Positions 9,677-17,628 of a DNA stretch of 64,000 bases are shown piece by piece. Both the position numbers and the translations under genes were made by a program. The stretch is from NCBI GenBank assembly GCA_948472945.1, contig CAOKVX010000011.1, forward strand, positions 20,376 through 84,375, given 5' to 3'. The notes under the pieces were generated by a model. It was not told the DNA's origin, searched no databases, and saw only the letters and a list, made by a program, of their open reading frames with translations. Within the stretch, counting starts at the first letter, position 1; the number at the start of each line of letters is the position of its first letter. Source of the DNA: an uncultured Clostridia bacterium. Its GTDB lineage: Bacteria > Bacillota > Clostridia > Lachnospirales > Lachnospiraceae.

Positions 9677-10765
9677 CTACAGCAAATACCAGCCAAGCGA
9701 TATAAGCATTGCGGCAGCCGCCGTAACGCCTCCCCATACGCCAAACAGCCACTTTACAAGAGCGCTTTTATCCATAGGCAGGTTTCCCACAAACTTTCCG
9801 GTCTGTCCATTCATTGCAAACGTATACTTTTCACCTCTCCAAGTCGTATTGAGAATCCAAACAGGATATAACGCGTAACTTGCATTTGTTTGTGACAGGC
9901 TTATGTTGCTGTCCTCGGTAATCACTGATGAATAACCCGTGACGGTCGATGCAAATGATTTCTCCGTACTGCCTTTTATCCTTCTGTTTACTCTGTCAAT
10001 ATTTTCTTCCTCCGACACATCATATTTGTCGGCAAGATAACCGGCAAGATACGCTGTCTGGAACGGTACGGCCTCGTCAAAATCAAAAGGCTCAATAGAT
10101 TCCATCATGTTATCATCCATCTTCTCCGAGCCGTCTGCCGGAACATGGGCAAAAGATATATTACCGCTTCTGTATACAGAAAAATACTTCGTCTGTGTAT
10201 AATAATAGTCGGAGTCACTCCATGTATGTACTTTTGTCGCCTTATATCGTATATGCGCATTCGCATCGGCGTCAAACAGCCAAAATGGCACATAAATACC
10301 TCTAACCTCGTCAATATGGTTCTGACTCTTAAATATTTTGGGAAGAAGCTTTTTACCTCTAAGGTGCTTTGACATTCTTTCTATTGCCGCTTTTTTGTCC
10401 AGCTTAAACGGAATTACATAATCAGGCTTTAACTCACCGGACACCATACCTTTTACAATGATTGGATTGTCACAAAACGGGCATTTTGACGCGGCCATTA
10501 CAGCATCGCCTACAACCTCCCCCCCGCACGATTCGCATAAATATACGCGTACAGCGTCCCTCTCCTCAGAATTCCACTCGCCTCCCATTGCCGTGTCCCA
10601 GTTCATATTGTCAGGCGAGGTCATTTTAAGGTCCTCATCATATTTTTTAAGAGTTTCAAGTTCATACTCTGTGTCACAGAAAGGGCATTTCACATTCTGG
10701 CTGGCCGTATCAAATGCAATTGCTCCGCCACAGTTTGGACATTTGTATTCTATCTGGTCAGACAT
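9677..10765 (-). CDS. TFIIB-type zinc-ribbon membrane protein, YdjG-like
   Basis: A 362-residue protein with an N-terminal zinc ribbon (C9, C12, C27, C30). A second Cys pair set follows at about 95-120 (YLCESCGGEV and SKCPFCDNP). The middle region holds IYVPFWLFDADANAHIRYKA, and one C-terminal membrane helix spans about 337-362. This is the layout of TFIIB-type zinc-ribbon proteins such as Bacillus YdjG, which helps recruit YdjI to the membrane. It lies between the SPFH gene upstream (14 bp gap) and the TPM gene downstream (16 bp gap), so one transcript is likely. The Bacillus-like context is the main functional evidence. Its biochemical activity is unknown. Confidence 0.8.
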   Translation of the reverse strand: MSDQIEYKCPNCGGAIAFDTASQNVKCPFCDTEYELETLKKYDEDLKMTSPDNMNWDTAMGGEWNSEERDAVRVYLCESCGGEVVGDAVMAASKCPFCDNPIIVKGMVSGELKPDYVIPFKLDKKAAIERMSKHLRGKKLLPKIFKSQNHIDEVRGIYVPFWLFDADANAHIRYKATKVHTWSDSDYYYTQTKYFSVYRSGNISFAHVPADGSEKMDDNMMESIEPFDFDEAVPFQTAYLAGYLADKYDVSEEENIDRVNRRIKGSTEKSFASTVTGYSSVITEDSNISLSQTNASYALYPVWILNTTWRGEKYTFAMNGQTGKFVGNLPMDKSALVKWLFGVWGGVTAAAAMLISLGWYLL

Positions 10766-10779
10766 CTCATCACATCCTT

Positions 10780-12108
10780 CTACTCCGGTCTCTTAGCGCC
10801 GCACTGCGGGCAGAATTTTCCTTCGTTCACTTCTCCACATGTACAAGTCCACGCACCTTCAGGCTTCTTTGCTCCGCATTCCGAACAGAATTTACCTGAA
10901 TTGACTGCTCCGCACGCACATGTCCATTTGTTATCCTCCGGCTTAGGCGCTCCACATTCCTGACAGAACTTTCCTGTATTGACACTTCCGCATGCACATG
11001 TCCAACCATCCGTACTGTTGCCTTTAGAAACCGCCTGAACCGGGGCTGTCTGAGCTTGAGCTGCCTGAGACTGCGACGGGTTCTGCGAAGCCTGCTGACT
11101 TCTACCCATTGCAAATAAATCATTAGCGTTTGCTCCACCTCCAGAGTTCATTGCCATACCCATTCCCATAAATCCTGTCATTGCTCCGGCCTTATTTGAA
11201 GCGGCTGCCGTCATAGCCTCCGCCTGAGCTCCCGCAAGAGTAGCCGCCGCCATGTTCGGGTCCCTGAGAATAGCAGTCTTCTGCGCATTTTTAATAATCT
11301 CCTGATCTTCCTCAGGCAGCGTTATCGGATTAAGCGCAACGGTTACAACCTCAAGCCCCCTTATCTCGGACCATTTCTTTGAAAGAGCCTCGTTCATTGC
11401 TTCCGCAATTTCCTCAGCGTGCGCAGGCAATGCGCTCGGTCTAATCTCCATCTCGGATATCTTAGCAAATGCAGGCTGAAGTGCGCTGACAAACTCAGTC
11501 TTAAGCTGCCCCGCTATCTCATCTTTCGTGTATTCCTGCTCTACATTTCCGCAGACATTAGCGTAAAACAGAAGCGGGTCCGCTATCTTATAGGAATATA
11601 CCCCGTTACACCTGACCGATACGTCAATGTCAAGACCAATATTCCTGTCAACCACCCTGAACGGTATAGGGTTAGGAGTGCCAAACTTGTTGTCTACAAG
11701 CTCTTTGGTGTTGAAATAATATACTCTCTGGTCCTTGCCCGTATCTCCGCCATATGTAAATCTCTTACCTATAGTTTTGAACGTATTAATAATACCATCG
11801 CCAAGATTTCCTGAAAAAATGGAAGGTTCGGTTGAACTGTCAAATGTAAATTGTCCCGGTTCCGCACAAACCTCGACAATCTTACCCTGCTCAACAATTA
11901 TCATACACTGTCCGTCTGCAACGGCAATTACCGAACCGCTGCTTATAATGTTATCGCTTCCCTTTGTGTTTGACGAACGCGAACTTGTTTGTTTCTGCCC
12001 CTTTACGACAAGCACGTCATTTGCAATCGAATCACAAGAAAAAAATTCTTTCCACTGGTCGGCAAACGCACTGTCGGCAGCCCCCGTTATAGCTTTAATT
12101 AATCCCAT
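10780..12108 (-). CDS. SPFH-domain protein with three C-terminal zinc-ribbon repeats, YdjI-like
   Basis: The N-terminal 300 residues form an SPFH (band 7/flotillin-like) domain with AVADGQCMIIVEQGKIVEV and RVVDRNIGLDIDVSVRCNG. An Ala/Met/Gln-rich linker follows. Three 25-residue repeats at about 367-391, 393-417 and 418-442 each carry WTCxCG and a second CxxC (for example GKFCQECGAPKPE), so each is a zinc ribbon. Bacillus YdjI (the 'virion core protein' family) has the same N-terminal domain and cooperates with PspA and YdjG/YdjH at stressed membranes. Here it leads the three-gene operon, but no PspA gene is adjacent. No transmembrane helix was seen. The start follows GGAGAG. Confidence 0.85.
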   Translation of the reverse strand: MGLIKAITGAADSAFADQWKEFFSCDSIANDVLVVKGQKQTSSRSSNTKGSDNIISSGSVIAVADGQCMIIVEQGKIVEVCAEPGQFTFDSSTEPSIFSGNLGDGIINTFKTIGKRFTYGGDTGKDQRVYYFNTKELVDNKFGTPNPIPFRVVDRNIGLDIDVSVRCNGVYSYKIADPLLFYANVCGNVEQEYTKDEIAGQLKTEFVSALQPAFAKISEMEIRPSALPAHAEEIAEAMNEALSKKWSEIRGLEVVTVALNPITLPEEDQEIIKNAQKTAILRDPNMAAATLAGAQAEAMTAAASNKAGAMTGFMGMGMAMNSGGGANANDLFAMGRSQQASQNPSQSQAAQAQTAPVQAVSKGNSTDGWTCACGSVNTGKFCQECGAPKPEDNKWTCACGAVNSGKFCSECGAKKPEGAWTCTCGEVNEGKFCPQCGAKRPE

Positions 12109-12159
12109 ATTTACTCTCCTATCTTTTTAACACTTTCAACTTTTGTAGCAGTGTTTCAT

Positions 12160-13821
12160 TTAAATCATACTTTTTATGCTTTCGATTGTTACCGGTTTGG
12201 AGTAATGATACCCCTGATGCCAGTCTGCATTAAACTTAGCAAGATACTCCCTTACCTCTTCATTCTCAACCCCCTCTATGCACACCTCAAGATTAGTCGT
12301 ATTGGCGAAGCTTACAATTGACTCAACAATCGCCTGGTTGAACGGTTTGTTTTTTATGTCCTTTACAAATGACATATCTATCTTAAGCTCGTCTACCGGC
12401 AGCTCAAGCACAACATTTAGAGATGCGTTGCCTGTGCCAAAATCATCCATCGCAACTTTGATTCCGCGGGACTTAAAATATTCTATCTCACTCTTTAAAA
12501 ATCCCATGTCGAGCATACGGCACCTCTCAGTCAGCTCTATACAAAAATGCTCGTGCGGAAAATTATAATCATCCAAAATTCCAAGCAGCGTTTCCCTGAA
12601 CTCACACCGCTCTATCTGTGCTGCTGATATATTTACATTGATAAAAAACTCAGGTTTCTGTCTCAAAACCTCCGATGCATCCTTAACCGACTGTCTTATA
12701 ACCCAGTTTCCAAGCTCAAATATGCACGGGTCCTCCTCAAGCCATTCAATAAACACTCCCGGCGGAACAAGACCGTACGGTTCTTTTTCCCATCTTAAAA
12801 GGGCCTCCATGCCCTTAATTTCTCCGCTTGACGCCTCAACAATCGGCTGGTAGCTCATAAAAAACCCTTCACATTCCTTAAGCGCGCATTGGTGTATTAC
12901 ACTTATAAGCTCAATGTCGTCACTTCTATTCGCAGAAAATGAATCATTTGACATTACAAGCCCGCCGTGATGTTCATGCCTTGACATGTCGAGCGCATAC
13001 GTCAGCCTGCTCTTAACCGAGTTGGCGTCATCCATATATCCCTCAAGCAGTACCGCGCCCGCAGAAATCTTAAGAGGAACCTTTTTATCGTCAATACGTA
13101 TGTCATTTGAAAGCGCACATGTAATATTCCTGTAAACTTCCGCGAGCTTTTCCTTTGATATGTTATCAAAGCATACCGCGAACTTGGCGCCCGACAGCCT
13201 ATAAACCTCCGCTTTCTTTCCGACTATTTCAGCGAGTTTTTCAGCCACCTTGTGCAGTACCTTGTTGGCATACTCCGAGCCATATATAACATTAATATTG
13301 CAGAAACGGTCCAGTCCAATCTTTAAAAGCACTGACCCTGTCTTTTCATTTATATATTTTTTTATCCTCTCGGTGAATACCGCTTCCGTATGCAATCCGG
13401 TGACAGAGTCTATATCTTCTAAAATATCATGCTTTATAAACATCGTAATGAGAGCCAAATGATTCCCTCTCACATCATTCATAAACATTGTACGCGCGGA
13501 AAACCTTATATATCCCTTATTTGAAAGATTTACCCTATATTCAATCGGAAATTCATGATTCCTGCCCATAATCCTTTCCGCAAAACCTCTGCGGTACATT
13601 TCCAAATCATCCTTATGTACTCTTAAATTCGTTTTCTCCTCTGCAAACTTTGAATAGCTCCCGTCAAGTCCAAATAATTCCACTGCTTTCTCAGACCACC
13701 ATGTTACTTTATTATCAAGTCTTGTAATTGAAATACACGACCTTCTGGACAGTCTGAATATACTATCTATCAACTCCGGAGTTTTTTGTCCGATATCTTT
13801 CCAAAAATCATCATGCGTCAA
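12160..13821 (-). CDS. PAS-GGDEF-EAL protein, probable c-di-GMP phosphodiesterase
   Basis: A 553-residue cytoplasmic protein. A PAS-like sensor lies at about 20-125, a GGDEF-type domain at about 130-290 and an EAL domain at about 300-553. The cyclase signature is degenerate: the GGDEF position reads RLSGAKF, so diguanylate cyclase activity is not expected. The EAL domain looks complete, with MEALLRW, INVNIS, IELTERC, MDDFGTG, ELKIDMSFVKD and IEGVENEE, all positions used in metal binding and hydrolysis of c-di-GMP. The start is a TTG preceded by AGGTGA at good spacing. No in-frame ATG lies nearby. It may regulate motility or surface polysaccharide (inference). Confidence 0.88.
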   Translation of the reverse strand: MTHDDFWKDIGQKTPELIDSIFRLSRRSCISITRLDNKVTWWSEKAVELFGLDGSYSKFAEEKTNLRVHKDDLEMYRRGFAERIMGRNHEFPIEYRVNLSNKGYIRFSARTMFMNDVRGNHLALITMFIKHDILEDIDSVTGLHTEAVFTERIKKYINEKTGSVLLKIGLDRFCNINVIYGSEYANKVLHKVAEKLAEIVGKKAEVYRLSGAKFAVCFDNISKEKLAEVYRNITCALSNDIRIDDKKVPLKISAGAVLLEGYMDDANSVKSRLTYALDMSRHEHHGGLVMSNDSFSANRSDDIELISVIHQCALKECEGFFMSYQPIVEASSGEIKGMEALLRWEKEPYGLVPPGVFIEWLEEDPCIFELGNWVIRQSVKDASEVLRQKPEFFINVNISAAQIERCEFRETLLGILDDYNFPHEHFCIELTERCRMLDMGFLKSEIEYFKSRGIKVAMDDFGTGNASLNVVLELPVDELKIDMSFVKDIKNKPFNQAIVESIVSFANTTNLEVCIEGVENEEVREYLAKFNADWHQGYHYSKPVTIESIKSMI

Positions 13822-13866
13822 CGAAATTCACCTGCCTTTAATTCCAAAAAATATTAATATGTTATA

Positions 13867-13900
13867 TTATATCATATTTTAAATATATAATATGATATAA
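13867..13900. repeat. AT-only inverted repeat upstream of the EAL gene
   Basis: TTATATCATATT (13867-13878) and AATATGATATAA (13889-13900) form a perfect 12-bp inverted repeat, with a run of eight T residues a few bases to the right. The TATAAT-like segments on the minus strand make it a possible promoter or operator for the gene starting at 13821. A terminator read on the plus strand is also possible. The pure AT content lowers its significance. Confidence 0.3.
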
Positions 13901-13944
13901 ATATATTTTTTTTCTATTGAATTAATAAAATGGAAACATTGTAT

Positions 13945-14133
13945 TCAATATTTGTACGCGGGAAAGTCTATAGGGTTACGCTTTGGCAGGGCTATTTCTT
14001 CCGATTTTGGCTTTCTCATCTCTGTATGAATATCTTTAGAAAGCTCTGAAATATTTTTATACTTGTCTATCTGCGACTTTGTTAAAGTGTCATTAATCAC
14101 AAATGTCGGACTAACAAGCTGCGCAAGGAAAGA
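13945..14133 (-). pseudogene. Gene remnant: 3' end of an unidentified coding sequence
   Basis: A protein-like frame of 62 codons ends at TGA 13945-13947. It begins directly after an in-frame TAG at 14134-14136 and has no usable start near its 5' end. The only in-frame ATG is internal. The sequence (TLTKSQIDKYKNISELSKD and HTEMRKPKSEEIALPKRNP) has normal amino-acid composition and codon use in an otherwise AT-rich gap, so it looks like the truncated tail of a former gene. I do not recognise the family. It fills most of the 360-bp stretch between the EAL gene and the GH5 gene. Apart from the inverted repeat at 13867-13900 I see nothing else there. Confidence 0.4.
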
Positions 14134-14181
14134 CTAAATTATAAGATTTCTTTTGACATTACCTTATGCATCTTTCACGAT

Positions 14182-15219
14182 TTATTTAAACCGCTTAATT
14201 ATATACTTTGCAGAATCCGTAAGCTCCGACTTTTTCCAGCCGGATTCTTTCGCGCATCCAGACTTAATGAATGCTGACGTCTCGTTCTTGTTAGACAGGT
14301 TCCACGCAGCATAACTGATTTTATTTTTATCGAGGAAATCAAACCATTTTTTTGCCTCGCCTTTATTGATTCCGCTGCTGCCGGACGCGTCGCATATTCC
14401 AAACTCCGTAACAAACAGCGGAAGTCCAGAATCAAGCGCCTTCTGTGCTTTCTGCCTTAAAAATTCCCCGTGCGTAGCCGCATAGAAATGAAGAGAATAC
14501 ATTATATTGCCAAACTTTGAGGATATCCTGTCGGCCGCCGCTGCGTCCACGTCCTGCGACCACGTCGGCGTGCCTGTAATAATGACGGCGTCTTTGTCAT
14601 ATTTTCGAATCTTTTTTATAACCTTGACCGCATATTTTTTTATGTCCTTCCACTGCACGCCGCCGTTCGGTTCATTACATATCTCATACAGCACATTACT
14701 GTTGTTTTTATACTTTTTAGCCATCTTCTTAAAAAAAGAAACGGCTTCTTTCTGATGAACCGCCGGACTGCCGTCGCTTAATATGTGCCAGTCAATAATA
14801 ACATACAGCCCTGCGTCATCTGCATATCTCACGCCTTCATCAATAAGTTTTTCAAGCTTCTTTTTATTTTCCGCGTCGCCCGTGCAGTAGCCGTTGTATT
14901 CGGCAGTGTACATTGCAAGCCTGACTACATTGATTCCCCACTTCTTTTTCATATAGCTAAACGACTTCTCATTGACATACTCCGGAAACCAAGACAGTCC
15001 GTGTGTGCTTATTCCCTTTAACTGAACAGCTTTTCCGCTTCTGTCAACAAGCTCGGTTCCTTTCACGCTAAGCGGCGAAAGACCTGCTGCCGACGCGTCT
15101 TTATTTAAGACAAATAACATTGCCGATGCAAACAGCACGGCGACCAGTACGCCTGACGCATACTTTTTTAATTGTCCAATGTTATTTCTGCCAAAATACT
15201 TTTCTAAAATATCTTTCAT
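14182..15219 (-). CDS. GH5 family endo-beta-1,4-glucanase, exported or membrane-tethered
   Basis: A 345-residue enzyme hydrolysing internal beta-1,4-glucosidic bonds. Residues about 20-45 form a long signal peptide or anchor with an ASAAG end. The GH5 barrel runs from about 47 to 340. Visible catalytic residues are the acid/base E183 in EICNEP and the nucleophile E272 in FVTEFGIC. R100 (NVVRLAMY), H145 (DWHILSD) and H244 (LHFYAATH) are conserved substrate-binding positions. The arrangement fits subfamily GH5_2 (endoglucanase). No carbohydrate-binding module, dockerin or LPXTG signal is present. It lies downstream of the HAD and glucuronate genes. AGGAG precedes the ATG. Confidence 0.92.
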   Translation of the reverse strand: MKDILEKYFGRNNIGQLKKYASGVLVAVLFASAMLFVLNKDASAAGLSPLSVKGTELVDRSGKAVQLKGISTHGLSWFPEYVNEKSFSYMKKKWGINVVRLAMYTAEYNGYCTGDAENKKKLEKLIDEGVRYADDAGLYVIIDWHILSDGSPAVHQKEAVSFFKKMAKKYKNNSNVLYEICNEPNGGVQWKDIKKYAVKVIKKIRKYDKDAVIITGTPTWSQDVDAAAADRISSKFGNIMYSLHFYAATHGEFLRQKAQKALDSGLPLFVTEFGICDASGSSGINKGEAKKWFDFLDKNKISYAAWNLSNKNETSAFIKSGCAKESGWKKSELTDSAKYIIKRFK

Positions 15220-15267
15220 ATCAGACTCCTCTCAGCATCCCATTCACCCACACAAAACGGACATTAT

Positions 15268-16053
15268 TTATAAGAACTCTTTCATCTTGTTTAGAACGGC
15301 ATAGTCCTCGTCTGGCAGAACCTCATGTGCCGCATCCTTTACTTCCTGCCTTGCGCCATAGACCGCACAGCCGTATTCGGCACATTTCATCAGACCGATA
15401 TCATTTAGGTTGTCTCCAAATGTCATTGTCTCATACCTTGTAACGCCAAGTTTTTCCTGTAGCTTGACTACCGCATTGCCCTTGTCAACGTCATCACGTA
15501 TAAAATCAACCCAATGCTTTCCGGCCCCCATTATGCTTATATTACTTCCAAAATGTTTTTTTGCCGCCTCTGACGCGACAGCCGCGTCAACTCCGCTAAT
15601 AAACATTGCAAGTTTTACAATCGGCTCATCAATCCCAAGGACATTTTCAACACACTGAAGGTCGATGCTGTATCCGTTTCTAATCCAGTCTATAAATTCC
15701 TTGTCAGTGCTTTCAGAATAAGAATATTTTTCCGTAGTCACGAGAATATTGCTTCCCGATACGCTTCGTATATAACTTACAACATCGGCGACGGTTTCTT
15801 CGTTTATCGCATAACTTACTATAGTCTGCCCTTTCTCTGTCACACACGCCCCATTATTCGATATAAACACGGCGTCATTTTCAAGCTCCGGAAATACACC
15901 TAATATGCTCTCGTAAGACCTTCCGCTAGCAATTGCAAATGTTATTCCCTTTTTTATAAGGCTTCTGACCGTTTCCGTAATCTGCGGCTGCGGTTCTGAA
16001 GTTCCCTCAGTCAGAAGCGTACCGTCAACATCCGTTACTATAAGCTTAATCAT
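15268..16053 (-). CDS. Cof-type HAD-superfamily hydrolase
   Basis: A 261-residue phosphatase of the HAD IIB (Cof) type. Motif I is VTDVDGTLL with the nucleophile Asp. Motif II is the ASGRSYE segment. Motif III/IV is KGNAVVKLQEKLG followed by MTFGDNLNDIGLMKCAEYG. Family members dephosphorylate sugar phosphates, nucleotides or flavin precursors, so the substrate cannot be set from sequence. The start ATG at 16053 is preferred over the one 21 bp upstream because GAGGT lies just before it. It follows uxaC on the same strand and precedes the endoglucanase gene. Confidence 0.88.
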   Translation of the reverse strand: MIKLIVTDVDGTLLTEGTSEPQPQITETVRSLIKKGITFAIASGRSYESILGVFPELENDAVFISNNGACVTEKGQTIVSYAINEETVADVVSYIRSVSGSNILVTTEKYSYSESTDKEFIDWIRNGYSIDLQCVENVLGIDEPIVKLAMFISGVDAAVASEAAKKHFGSNISIMGAGKHWVDFIRDDVDKGNAVVKLQEKLGVTRYETMTFGDNLNDIGLMKCAEYGCAVYGARQEVKDAAHEVLPDEDYAVLNKMKEFL

Positions 16054-16129
16054 AATACATACCTCATTTATCATTCATCTTTTTTTAACCATCCCAAAAA
16101 AATACGTACATAAATTTAATAGGCTCCAA

Positions 16130-17548
16130 TTACACTTTTTTTAAGTTAAATCCGAAATAGTCCACAGCGTTATTATAAGAGATACCTTTTATTATAGTCG
16201 ACAAAAGTTTATCGTAGTCAGGATATTCCCCGTTTTCAACCCATCCTCCGATTACACGGCACAATATTCTTCTAAAATAGTCATGCCTCGTATATGAAAG
16301 AAATGATCGGGAATCGGTTAACATTCCGACAAAATTACCAAGCGCGGACGTACTCGCAAGTGATTTTATCTGGTTAACCATTCCGTCAAAATGGTCGTTA
16401 AACCACCACGCAGAGCCGTGCTGTATTCTGCCCTTTAATCCTCCCTGAAAACAGCCTATAATAGTTCCGATTACAGCATTGTCAGCGGGATTTAGAGAGT
16501 AGAGTATTGTCTTTGGTACCGTCTCCTTAACTGCAAGAGCGTTCATAAAATCCGCAAGCTGGTCCGCCGGGGTGTAATTACTTATACAGTCAAATCCGGT
16601 ATCAGCCCCAACCCTGTCAAACATATACGTGTTGTTGTCTCTCTTACATCCGTAGTGAAGCTGCATAACCCATCCACGCCTGCAATACTCTGCCGCCATC
16701 CTGAGCATAAATGAAGTTTTATACTTCATACATTCGGACTCACTGAGCGCGCCGCCGTTTAAAGCCTTTTTGAATATATCGCTTACTTCGTCCTCTGCCG
16801 CAGGATTATACATAACATACAAAAGACCGTGGTCGCTCACTGTGCAGCCATTTTCTTCAAAATAATCCATTCTCTTATCGAGCGCCGCGTACAGTGAATC
16901 CATATCCTTTATTTCTATACCGGCCGATTCGCCAAGCATACTAAGATATTCGGCAAAATCCGCTTTTTCAATATTCATCGCCCTGTCAGGCCTCCATGCA
17001 GGCAGAACCTGCACGTCAAACGTATCGTCGTCCGCAAGTTTTTTGTGCCATTCAAGCGAATCGGCAGGGTCGTCGGTTGTACATATAAGCTTTACATTTG
17101 ACTTTCTTATTATATTCCTTACAGAAAAATCCTTTGTCCTAAGCTTTTCGTTGCAGAGATTCCACACTTCGTCCGCAGTTTCCTCATTTAGATTGCCGCC
17201 GAAACCAAAGTAATATCTCAGCTCAAGGTGAGACCAGTGGTACAGGGGATTTCCGATAAGAAGCGGCATTACTGAAGCCCACTTCTTAAATTTGTCGTAG
17301 TCTTTCGCATCGCCCGTTATATATTTCTCAGCTATACCGCATGTTCTCATCTGCCGCCACTTATAATGGTCACCGCCAAGCCAAACCTGCGAGATATTGT
17401 CAAACTGCCTGTCCTCGTATATCTCCTGCGGGTTTATATGGCAGTGGTAGTCAATCACAGGTATTACTTCCATATCGGCATAATTTTTATATAACCGTTT
17501 TGCAGCATCGGAATCAAGCAGAAAATCCCCGTCCATAAATGGTTTCAT
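16130..17548 (-). CDS. uxaC: Glucuronate isomerase (uronate isomerase)
   Basis: Converts D-glucuronate to D-fructuronate (and D-galacturonate to D-tagaturonate), the first step of uronate breakdown. The 472-residue length is normal. Family motifs are seen: VIDYHCHINPQEI near the N-terminus, WLGGDHYKWRQMRTCGI, LICTTDDPADSLEWH, WVMQLHYGC, TILYSLNPADN and SARWFND-like GSAWWFNDHFDGM. The start at 17548 has an AGGA site. An alternative in-frame codon 24 bp upstream lacks one. It follows the fructuronate reductase and kdgK genes in the same direction. The mannonate dehydratase (uxuA) and KDPG aldolase (kdgA) needed to finish the pathway are not in the window. Confidence 0.95.
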   Translation of the reverse strand: MKPFMDGDFLLDSDAAKRLYKNYADMEVIPVIDYHCHINPQEIYEDRQFDNISQVWLGGDHYKWRQMRTCGIAEKYITGDAKDYDKFKKWASVMPLLIGNPLYHWSHLELRYYFGFGGNLNEETADEVWNLCNEKLRTKDFSVRNIIRKSNVKLICTTDDPADSLEWHKKLADDDTFDVQVLPAWRPDRAMNIEKADFAEYLSMLGESAGIEIKDMDSLYAALDKRMDYFEENGCTVSDHGLLYVMYNPAAEDEVSDIFKKALNGGALSESECMKYKTSFMLRMAAEYCRRGWVMQLHYGCKRDNNTYMFDRVGADTGFDCISNYTPADQLADFMNALAVKETVPKTILYSLNPADNAVIGTIIGCFQGGLKGRIQHGSAWWFNDHFDGMVNQIKSLASTSALGNFVGMLTDSRSFLSYTRHDYFRRILCRVIGGWVENGEYPDYDKLLSTIIKGISYNNAVDYFGFNLKKV

Positions 17549-17628
17549 AATATATATTATCCTTTCTTGCATTTTTATTTCGCCATTTTTTGATTACAGC
17601 TCTTTTTTATATAATAATCTTTATATAA

